Below are positions 55,604 through 64,000 of a DNA stretch of 64,000 nucleotides, one piece after another. The position numbers were made by a program, and so were the translations under genes. Source of the stretch: Emydura subglobosa. Its lineage: Eukaryota; Chordata; Testudines; Chelidae. The first letter of the stretch is position 1, and every line of letters begins with the position of its first letter. The stretch covers positions 51,416,838 through 51,480,837 of the forward strand of contig ML679958.1 in the NCBI GenBank assembly GCA_007922225.1, read 5' to 3'. A model generated the notes under the pieces. The model did not search any database. It worked only from the letters and a program-made list of their open reading frames with translations, and was not told the origin of the DNA.

Positions 55604-56611
55604 AATGTGTATAGCAAAGAAAACTACTAATAAAAGGGAAAAACAAACCGTCCAGTAATTTGGGAAAACACTACAACCCTGATGCCGAAGCAGCTGATCA
55701 CAAACAACCACCCACCCTCAAGTACATCGGGGCAGTATCCTTTAGCTCAGTTTCTTACCGTGCAGTGTGAAAATCCAACAACCCCAGGGAAGTGGAGGGA
55801 AACACTAAGCCATGTCTCAGCTACAATGGCGGTTGCTCATGCAACTGGCTCATAGATGCTACCATTTACTCTGCCGTCATTGTCTGCGACTGCTGCCATT
55901 CACTCGGCCACCATTCGTCGTTTACTCTACAGCTGCTAGCCACAATCCTATGATACACTTTTTTACTACTACTATCTATCTGTTGCAATATCTTATTCTG
56001 AGGTTCCACCACTTAACGCAGCTCTCAGCAGTTAATAAGAAACCTCAGTGCTGGCACAGGCTATGCAGTCTTTTTCCCTGCCACATTATCCCATGCCAAA
56101 TCTAAGACTCAATAACTAGTTATCCGTGATTTAAGCTCTAGTGATCACTAAATAAAATAAGAACTCTCAATGGAATCTAATCAGTTCTGTCTTAAACTGT
56201 GGAAAGAAAAGAATCAAATAGTATCTAAAACTATATATACACAATCCCCACCTTCCCCATAGGAACATATATTTCTACCCTCTCTTTCCTTCATCCTTCA
56301 TTCCTACTTTCCTGCTTAGCAAGTGAGGTTCAGTTGAGGGTGATGCCCTCAATCAGGCCAGCTTAAATACAGTTGTGCTGCCCTTTACTCATACAATAAG
56401 GATAACAATATGTCATTACCCCTGCACTCAATACTTAAGTGATTTGTAAGCCAACACTAGTCAAAATTGATCACTTTGGCAAAAAAGCTCCATCATGCTG
56501 CACACCTAGGCCCAGTAGATGTGTTTATGCAAATACAGTCTGTTCCTGAAATGTTTTCTCCCCAGTTCATCACTTGATGTCAGGAGAGAGCTCATTCAGA
56601 CCCTGCTTACA
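55604..56611 (-). repeat. LTR family 1 copy C, left end divergent
   Basis: From 'actaataaaagggaaaaaca' (55625) to the terminal 'cattcagaccctgcttaca' (56593-56611) the text follows the LTR at 3380-4488 in the same orientation, including 'catacaataaggataacaat' and 'gtgatttgtaagccaacac'. The first 200 bp of the family are replaced by unrelated text. Confidence 0.7.
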
Positions 56612-57224
56612 AGTCTCTCAAACTTCCAAGCTTGCTGAGGTGTAAAAGTATTAACTGTCCTTCCAAACAGGACAGAGCTATCAACATAGCTCCTTAAATG
56701 AACTACTGGGGTTGCTAGTATACAGTAACAACTGCCACTCTTTCACATATATGCTGAGCTCACTGCTGCTGTGGGAACAAGAGAGAGACACAGTCTTCTC
56801 AAGGCTGAAAACTACCACTTGCTGGGCTAGCATGATTCAGCTCATTTTAATTCTGTACAAGTGGCTTTGTATACTGCAGTTATTATCTGTCATTTTTATT
56901 TCATGATGGGCTTTTTCCTCTTCCTCTCAGCCGGTAAGGCTAGTATAACTAATATAATCCAAAGTAATTGCTCTTTCTTCTGAAAGCATCTGATTTCAAA
57001 GTCATAGTTCACTTATGAAAGTTGGGGATTTTTACACACTCTTCCTTACACAATTGTTTAACATACTGGGTCAGATTCACTTGATTGCTGGAACCAAAGG
57101 TTCAGGCCTTGAGAGTGAACTGTCCAAACTGAAGGTTCTACACAGCAGCTGTGGAGACTAGCAGCCAATTGTCATGGACCAAAAAATGGGTAGGGCCAGC
57201 TACGGCAAGGGGACCAAGGAACCC
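56612..57224. other. Unassigned intergenic sequence
   Basis: No feature was recognised. Confidence 0.5.
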
Positions 57225-57365
57225 AGGTCTTCAGAGGCCTGAAGAAGAGTTCTGTGTAGCTCAAAAGCTTTTCTCTCACCAGCAAAAGTGGATCTAATAA
57301 AACATTTTACCTCACCCACCATGTCTCTCTAATATCCTGGGACAGACGTGGCTACATCACTGCCT
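57225..57365 (+). repeat. Amniote interspersed repeat fragment
   Basis: 'cctgaagaagagttctgtgt', 'agctcaaaagcttttctctc' and 'ttacctcacccaccatgtct' are a familiar phrase from reptile and bird repeats. I cannot name the family. Confidence 0.55.
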
Positions 57366-57437
57366 ACATCCTTTTAAATAGACATTCAAAAAGCACCATT
57401 TCTCAATTATTTTTCTTCATCTTCACCTTCACCCCTT

Positions 57438-57690
57438 TCATAGATTGTGGACCTAAAAGTCATCTAGTGTGACCTCCTTACTTTCCAATCCTATTGTAGA
57501 ACCACAAGCTAAATCCTGCATACAGGATTAAAGAGTCTGCATACAGCAGTTAAATATTAGTTTTTCATTCTTTCCAATCCAATCTCTGATCCCTTCTTGA
57601 GTATTTTTATACCTGGCTTTTGTGGAAGGCCTATGCATTCCTATGATTGCCCTAAACTGGATATTGTACCAATCAAAGTCTAGGTGTACC
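57438..57690 (-). mobile_element. CR1-type LINE 3' fragment
   Basis: Reverse-complement match to the old CR1 tail: 'ttcatagattgtggacctaa', then 'gtcatctagtgtgacctcct'. Compare the plus-strand tails at 19750 and 60730. No coding sequence remains. Confidence 0.6.
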
Positions 57691-57700
57691 AAGAATAGAG

Positions 57701-58932
57701 AGATTTAAAATGTCACTGGCACAGATATTTAGTATTATTTTTTCCCTTGAGGTGACATCTGATATCAAGCTGATAGTTTAAAACTGAGCCAAGATAAAAT
57801 GCAGCAGATGGCCCATGTAGCTGGACTTTAGAATATTAAAATCTCCTGTAGGCTGTCAGCATAAGGAACAACCAAGCTCTTAGAAATAATCCAGACATTT
57901 TTGTTCACACCACAGAGTACTGTGGATTCCATTTAGGATGTTCAAAGTAGTCCTTATTAGCTTCTCATGAATACTGATAATATTACACAGACACAGGAAC
58001 ACTTATGCATTTCATTTGTTATTGTCCAGCTACTACGTAGTTACTAAAACAAGATTTGGTCTTTGCTTCAAAATATTACAAGAAGTCAAGAACCACTGTC
58101 ATTTGCAAACAAAGTAAAATCAAGGAACTTTCCAAACTTAGTTGAACAATGATATTTTAGATTACTGTGGCACTTAAAATCACTAGCATTTGTAAAGATA
58201 TGGTTCACATAAATGAGTGAGATGCTGTATGAATGTGATTTATATAACCTTTAGAATGAACAGCTGTACAACAGCAGAGTTCATCTTTATAAATGTAGGC
58301 CAATTTTTCTCTACTTCAATCACATCTCAAGGTAATCTGACAATTATGTCCCCACAAGCACTATTGAGTGGAAATTACAATAGGCATAAAGATGACAAGT
58401 GAAATATGACTGGATTATATAATACTATACATACACTGTTTAAGTCTAAAAGTATTAGACATTGCAGCTCAGTTTAACTGACTAGTCACACGTTTATTAC
58501 ATATTCAATACAGTTGACATGGGACAAGAGGCCACATTTATATAGGCAGCTTCCTGTCTTTAGCACTTACCTTATATAAGCACAAAGCAGAATAAGTATT
58601 CCAGAACAAATTCCAGAATAGAGTGTCCATATGGGCAGCTATTCTGGGATAATTTACTCCATGATATCTGTTTTGGTCATGTAGATCAGGCCAGAGATTC
58701 GGAGTGAAGGGTTGAGGGAACAAGGAAGGACAATTCAGTTGTTCTTTTTTATGCATCTAACTCAAATCTGAAACTCTACTTACAAGTTCTCCAGTAATTG
58801 CCATTTGAACAATTCCATTATGGGACTCTAAAAAACAAAAATAACTGTTTCGCTTATAAGTCAGCACCCCTACACTGTTTTGACATTACAAATTACTTTA
58901 AATGTCAACATTTGCAACAGACTCCAGCAATG
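57701..58932. other. Unassigned AT-rich sequence
   Basis: No supported feature; short frames only. Confidence 0.5.
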
Positions 58933-58937
58933 GGGAT

Positions 58938-59750
58938 TGTTGCAGGGTCGGTTGAAGAGAGAGAGAGATTGAGCCGGGTGGAGTGATAAGGAGCATTTAT
59001 TCGGTTACAGCTTCTAGTCCACTCGTTCCCCTTTGCCTCATGACCAACAAAGTGAGCCCCGAGTTCACTACTTTACAACTTTTTATCTAAAATAATATGT
59101 AAATACACACACTTCTACAATGCCCCATAAAATCCCTACTTGGTGATATAAATGGTTATAAAATGAATATTAATGGCTCTGGGAGGCATATAATTATACC
59201 CACCCTTGTTTGTTATTTCCCAACAAACTTGCATAGCATATACATTTATCTTAACAGCAGGAATGACCATGAAGTCCCTTAACAAAATAGCAACAAGGGA
59301 AGAACTAGGGGGAGAGATCCCAAGCCTTCCCTAACAGACATACTGCTGGGAAAGAAGAGGTAACACCCTTTTACCACATTCTTTGTTCAGGTGGTGAGGG
59401 GAGGAATGAAAGGGAGCACATAGCCAACTCATGTTACGCCCTCATTACCATGGTACCTATCGGGTAGATTTGCCCTGTTCTGGACACTGCTAGAAAGTTG
59501 CTCTGATATGTTCCCTGCTTCCCTAACTTCAAGGCTAGAAAATTGCTGTGGTTTGATTCTCCCCCACTCCCTAACTTCGAGGCTAGAAAAGTGCCGTGGT
59601 TTGCATATGATTATTGCTTGTGTAGAATATGGCCTTTTTAGCCCAAGTCAGAGGTCCCACGGAGGACAATTTGTGTCCAAAGCCTGGGCCCAACTCCCAT
59701 CCCCCCAGGAATGTGGCCCAGCGCTGACATCCTTTGTCCCTGCACCCACA
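58938..59750 (-). repeat. Solo LTR, family 5
   Basis: 813 bp, plus-strand ends TGTTGCAGGG and TGCACCCACA, with a perfect 5-bp duplication GGGAT (58933-58937 and 59751-59755). On the minus strand an AATAAA lies in 'accgaataaatgctcc' (about 59000) near the right place for R, so the LTR is on the minus strand. No internal region adjoins it. Confidence 0.85.
59485..59620 (-). repeat. Tandem U3 repeat, 48 bp x 2.6
   Basis: Two near-identical units (59521-59568 and 59569-59616) share 'ccctaacttc(a/g)aggctagaaaa' and 'tgc(t/c)gtggttt', preceded by a partial, more divergent unit. They lie in U3, like retroviral enhancer repeats. Confidence 0.8.
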
Positions 59751-59944
59751 GGGATTAAAGGAAGTAAAAGTCCATACTATTAATACTTCTGGAAGAAACC
59801 CTGCCTCATATTTTCAGATTAACAAAACCTAGTGTAAAAGATGGTACAGAATGGCTTGAAAGGATACTGATTCAGAGTTTCATTGTCTGAGGATGACAAG
59901 GTAGTTTTCATGTTAATTAATTTAGAGTCATTATTAGAAAGATG

Positions 59945-60785
59945 CATTCAGACTGGAACAGGTGCAGAGATGGGATACTAAGATGATCAGAGGAGTGGAA
60001 AACTTACCTTTTGAGAGGAGACTCAAAGAGTTTGGCTTATTTAGTCTAACCAAACGAAGGCTGGGGAGAGATATGATTGCTGTCTATAAATATATAAGGC
60101 AGATAAATAGTAGGGAGAGAGAGGAGTTATTTAAGTTAAGCACTAATGTTGACGTAAGAGCAAATGGATATAAACTGGCCATCAACAAATTTAGGCTTGA
60201 AATTAGACGATGGTTTTTAAACCATGAGAAGAGTGAAGTTCCAAGAGGAGCAGTTGTGGCAAAAATCACAATTGGCTTCAAGACTGAGCTTGATAAAATT
60301 ATGTAGGGGATGGTATAATGAATCTGCCTAGAATGGCGTGAAGCTGTTCTGTGACTGCTAGTAGCAAATATCTCCAATGGCCAATGGGACACTAGATGAG
60401 GAGGACTCTGAGTTACTACAGAGAATTATTTCCCAGATGTTTGCCTGTTAGGTCTTTTCTTGCTGCAATGCTCATGGTCCAACTGATCACCTTATCTGGG
60501 GTTGGAAAGGAATTTTCCCCTGAGTCAGGCTGGGGGAAACCCTGGGTTTTTTTTTGTTTTTGTTTTTTGTCTTCTTCTGCAGCATGGGCATGGGTGACTT
60601 TCAAGTTTAAACGAATGTACCTAGTGGACTCTCTGTAACTTGAAGTCTTTAAATCATGATTTGAGGACTTCAGTAATAGTCAGAAGTTAGGGGTCTATTA
60701 CAGAAGTGGATGGGCCTGCAATGTGCAGTATGTCAGACTAGATGATCTTGATGGTCCCTTCTGGCCTTAAAGTCTATGAATCTAA
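59945..60785 (+). mobile_element. CR1-type LINE 3' fragment with ORF2 end
   Basis: A 115-codon frame (59962-60306) contains 'WDTKMIRGVENLPFERRLKE' and 'GLFSLTKRRLGRDMIAVYKY', the C-terminal domain of CR1/L2-type ORF2. It is followed by a 3' untranslated region with 'ggaattttcccctgagtcag' and the tail 'gtcagactagatgatcttga' (60734). The same tail closes the fragment at 19230. 5'-truncated. Confidence 0.82.
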
Positions 60786-61032
60786 TGAAATCAGGTAAAC
60801 ATTACAATCACCTTTTAAGAAATAATCTGAGTAGGTCCAATAAAATGTAGTGACAGGGAGACAATTTATATACTGTGGATTGTTAATCTCAGGAATGGTT
60901 TAAAATAATGTTTACGGACCAAATGTATTCATACTGTGACAAACAAAATGGATACTAATATTTTAATTTTTAATTAAGTCATTAAAAGTGTTTTGTTGTA
61001 TAATAACTGTATGCCTGTTACCTCACCCTATT
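60786..61032. other. Unassigned AT-rich sequence
   Basis: No feature was recognised. Confidence 0.5.
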
Positions 61033-61782
61033 GCACAGAGAAAATAGAGTAAAAAACAAAAAGAAACTGTTTGATTAACATGTCTAGGTTTACAGTTGAG
61101 TGAGCTAAACTAGGTAAGGCCTTCTGATCTCATGTTACAGAATAGAAACAGTGGTTTTTGAACATGAAAGTAATTTCAGGTTTGGCCCCTCTGTCATGAC
61201 CTGAGCAGTGCTGCAACCACCATGCACAAGATCACAAAGCTGCTTACTCAATTTTAGCCCTGCCACACCCATCATGATAGCGTTCTGCAGGGACAAACCT
61301 AAGTGGTCAGTCGGTGCCAGTGCAAAAGACAGACCTTTTCTATGCACAGTTTTCACACTGATTTTGCAATATTTATTTCTAAATATAGGTGAATCGATGC
61401 AAAAATCATGCATGTGTGTAGAGAAAGCAGCAAGTCTAAAACCCTACTGGGTATGAATATAGGTAACTGGGGGAAAACTGGTCTGGAGAATGGCAGTGGC
61501 TGCCCCAGATGATGAGGTGTGTCAAGTTAGGCAAGTGGACTTAGAGTAAAGGACAGAAGGAAGAAGGATCTCTTAATACATTCAAGTCAGGCTCTCTTGG
61601 GACAGAATGAGGGAGAACTTGGACACTGGGACCACACTCACGGATAACTTCATGTTTAAAAAAAACACTTTCTTTTCTGTAACAAACTGAGAAAGCCTTA
61701 CGTAGTTTAGCTCACTCAAAGTATATATCTAGACATATTAAGCAAACAGTTTCTTTTTGTTTTTACTCCATTTTCTCTGTGC
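61033..61782. repeat. Large imperfect inverted repeat, arms about 150 bp
   Basis: The left arm (61033 to about 61185) begins 'gcacagagaaaatagagtaa'. The right arm (about 61630-61782), read in reverse complement, begins 'gcacagagaaaatggagtaa'. Both continue through 'aacaaaaagaaactgtttg', 'gagtgagctaaacta' and 'gttacagaa(t/a)agaaa' to 'aacatgaa'. Similarity stops abruptly outside GCACAGAG. The spacer of about 445 bp has no recognised content and no transposase. It may be a fold-back DNA element or two opposed copies of one repeat. Confidence 0.8.
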
Positions 61783-61808
61783 TTTTAATAATTTTTGTTC
61801 TTATTAAG

Positions 61809-62016
61809 AAATCATCTGTTGTATGTGGGGAAAGTTCACTAGTGTCTCCTCAAGGAGAAAAGACACACTGTCATGGGAGTACCTCCTGCACCAGAGCTCC
61901 TTCCTGGGGGTTCGCCCAGCCTTCACTCACTTCCTGAAGCACATTTCCTCTCTGCTCTGCCCAAAGGACACACTCAATGACAGCCTCAAGACCAGCTACA
62001 AGCTTGGGATGCTAGG
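61809..62016 (+). other. Candidate host exon, gene unknown
   Basis: A 69-codon stop-free stretch, much GC-richer than its flanks, lies between a plausible acceptor (pyrimidine-rich 'ttttgttcttattaag', AG at 61807-61808) and a consensus donor (G|GTGAGT at 62017). The peptide looks globular ('LSWEYLLHQSSFLG', 'AFTHFLKHISSLLCP') and helical. I do not recognise it. The stop right after the donor (TGA, 62018) fits an exon that ends there. It could instead be a fragment of a retrocopy or a chance frame. Confidence 0.35.
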
Positions 62017-62022
62017 GTGAGT

Positions 62023-63079
62023 GCTCACATCAGGGCACCAGTTGGAAGCAGGATGCAGGGAGGCCTGATGGGTGGATTGGGGGGTGGAGTTTGCCTACGG
62101 CCCAGTGATGGGTCTTGGTGAGTGACTCTGTTTTGTTTCCTTGCTCTGGTCAGGAGTTTTGCTGGAGAATTAACTTTGTGCTGGAACTTCTAGAGATGCT
62201 ATGCATTGTGCGTATCATGTGAAAAAATTCTGGGGGCAGCTGTGGGATTTTGGATGCATGGATAATATAACAGATTAAAGTGGATGGGATTCAATTTATT
62301 ATGGGAATTTTTGGGGAAGGAATTGCCTATGCAGAAGGGCTTGGCTTCACCTCAACCAAACTAGACTAGACTGCTGACATAGAGAAAGTGTGTTAAATTA
62401 GGAGCTGGGAAAAGCTGACAGGTACTGTGGAGCACTCATACTTGACAGAGTCCTCATCTAGTGATATTTTAATACAAGGGGGACTTGGTAATAACAGATA
62501 GGAAAGGGCACATATATGCCAAGTGTTACCTCTACGAAGTTACAGTCACACATTTGCCTCTACTGTCATTTTCTCATCCATGCCAGTTGAACTGTCACTC
62601 ATAAACAGAACTGCTGGCAGTGAGCAAGGATTTCCATACAGCTCCTCACTTTGCGGCTAGAAGCTATTCCTGAGCAGGCAGACAAGGCTTCCTCCTACAC
62701 ATCCCCCTTCTCACCTTCCCTGTATTGGCTCATTCATTCCCATTGTGCCACTCAGTAGGGCACAGTGGAGAGGAACTGCTGCTTCTTGGGCAAAGATGGG
62801 CAGCATTGTTTTTTCCTGGCTTTGAGAAGCAGCACATTCCACTAGCAGAAACTGGCCTCAGTGTGAAGGTAACAGGACCGGAGGGGTTACAAAGAAATTC
62901 AGAAAGATAATGACAGATGGAAGTGTGACTATTGGGAGAAGAAAGACACAGGAAACACCTGGTGATAGGCAAAGAAAGAGATAACGGTGAAGAAAAAAGA
63001 TGGATGAGTTTTGGACAGAGAGGTAAAGAGGAAAAAAACACTGCCAGGTACACACTGGGGAAGGATGGTCACATGCCAA
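62023..63079. other. Unassigned intergenic or intronic sequence
   Basis: No further exon, gene or repeat was identified. A GA-rich stretch at 62880-63050 opens frames on both strands without any domain. Confidence 0.5.
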
Positions 63080-63272
63080 ACATGCAGGACTGGGAATCAG
63101 GACTCTTGGCTTCCATTCCTACCTCTGTCATTGATTCACTGTAGTAGCTTGGGAAAGTCTCCTCTTGGTGCCTCAATTTACCCATCAGTATAATAGGGAT
63201 AACAACACTTATCTTATATAAATAAATGAAAGCACTTTAAATCCTCAAATTGAAGTATCAGCATTATTAGAT
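63080..63272 (+). repeat. MIR-type SINE
   Basis: 'gcaggactgggaatcaggac', then 'gggaaagtctcctcttggtg', 'cctcaatttacccatcagta' and 'taatagggataacaacactt' to 'gaaagcactttaaatc' follow the MIR order as seen in turtles. Confidence 0.72.
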
Positions 63273-64000
63273 AGGGAAAGAGAATAAATCAGAAAAAGGT
63301 TGCTACCTTCACAGGCTTAAATGTCACTCAGACAGCTACCTAGAACTTGGCAGTTATGCTGCACTGGAGGTCATGACAGAAGTACATTCCAGGAATGTCA
63401 CATGACAGAAGATAAAGAAGTTGCATAACATAAGTTGCATAACAATGGTAGCATTTTGCATTCACTTTGTATAGGTGTAAAATGATTATGCCAAGTGTAA
63501 GGCAATAAAAACTCAGATCCACTGAGTCCACAACGTTAAAGGGAAAAAAAAGAGGTAACAATCTAATGATTAGTCATAATGGTGATTTTAACTGCCTACT
63601 ATATACATTGATTATATTTCACAGCGGGGCACACTTTACTAAAGTAATTTTCCAACACCTTAAATTAGTTTTTCACAGGAGAAAAGGTTACTTTCAACTT
63701 TGTTCTAAATAACACACAGGAGTTGCTTCAAGGACTAATCATAGTTGAAAAAACTGCAATACTAAACTTAAGAATAGTGGATTAACATAAAAATAAGGAA
63801 GTTAGTCAAAGAGATCTGACCAAATATGTCAAATAAAATCCTTAGACTCAGTTTGGAGCTTTATTCAATTTATAAAACTGAATCACAGAAGGTTCACATA
63901 CCTCTAAAAACAAAACAATATGTATAGGTAAGTGTTAATGCTCAAAAGGTTGTTCATAGTAACCAATATCCTTCAGAAAATGGCAATAGATAGGAGTATA
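63273..64000. other. Unassigned AT-rich sequence to the window end
   Basis: No feature could be supported. Confidence 0.5.

Noticed and set aside
1..64000. CRISPR arrays, bacterial operons, ribosome-binding sites, rRNA or tRNA genes
   Set aside because: The content is vertebrate repeats. No spaced direct-repeat arrays or RNA gene folds were seen, and tandem repeats here are contiguous minisatellites.

Overview
This window looks like vertebrate nuclear DNA from a sauropsid. A turtle is most likely, with a crocodilian as second choice. The basis is recognition of repeat families rather than any gene: CR1 LINEs whose 3' ends read 'tcatagaat...gttggaagggacc...aggtcatctaatccaacccc', old CR1 tails ending 'gtcagactagatgatc...ggtcccttctggcctt', MIR-type SINEs, a 'ggcctggtctacact...agtgtagaca' MITE, and Ty3/gypsy elements with a SCAN-related gag. 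No host gene can be read with confidence. The only exon-like stretch is 61809-62016. Everything else coding belongs to transposable elements, nearly all of them broken.

Layout. 1-10.4 kb: AT-rich intergenic sequence with two solo LTRs (3380-4488 and 7380-8552). 10.4-14.9 kb: remains of an endogenous retrovirus-like element with a putative tRNA-Ala primer site, gag-like and env-like debris and a vestigial 3' LTR. 16.6-19.8 kb: a minus-strand CR1, an ancient interspersed repeat carrying its own 64-bp insertion, a plus-strand RTE-like LINE and a CR1 tail. 20.1-25.8 kb: a complete gypsy element (element 1, minus strand) inserted into another copy of that ancient repeat. 28.3-36.3 kb: a nest of insertions, namely a Harbinger-like MITE, an older LTR element split by a CR1 and by a solo LTR, and a 1.1-kb LTR split by a gypsy LTR that itself contains a 10-N assembly gap. 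37.8-40.4 kb: two MIR-type SINEs and two solo LTRs. 42.7-45.9 kb: a plus-strand CR1 with ORF1 esterase, endonuclease and RT remnants and a deleted 3' half. 48.3-56.6 kb: gypsy element 2 (minus strand) between pieces of other LTRs. 57-64 kb: repeat fragments, a solo LTR with tandem U3 repeats, a CR1 fragment, a large imperfect inverted repeat (61033-61782), the exon-like stretch and a MIR-type SINE.

The most informative feature is the gene order of the two gypsy elements. Both read gag, protease, integrase, reverse transcriptase, RNase H, with the frame running from RNase H straight into the 3' LTR. This is the Ty1/copia-like order known from the Gmr1 group of Ty3/gypsy elements, and their gag resembles the SCAN domain thought to derive from such elements. 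Their primer sites match tRNA-Ala (element 1) and tRNA-Leu (element 2). Insertion boundaries for eleven elements or solo LTRs were set by finding TG...CA ends with 4-5 bp target duplications, or TTA for the MITE. All identities rest on reading by eye; no alignment or database search was run.
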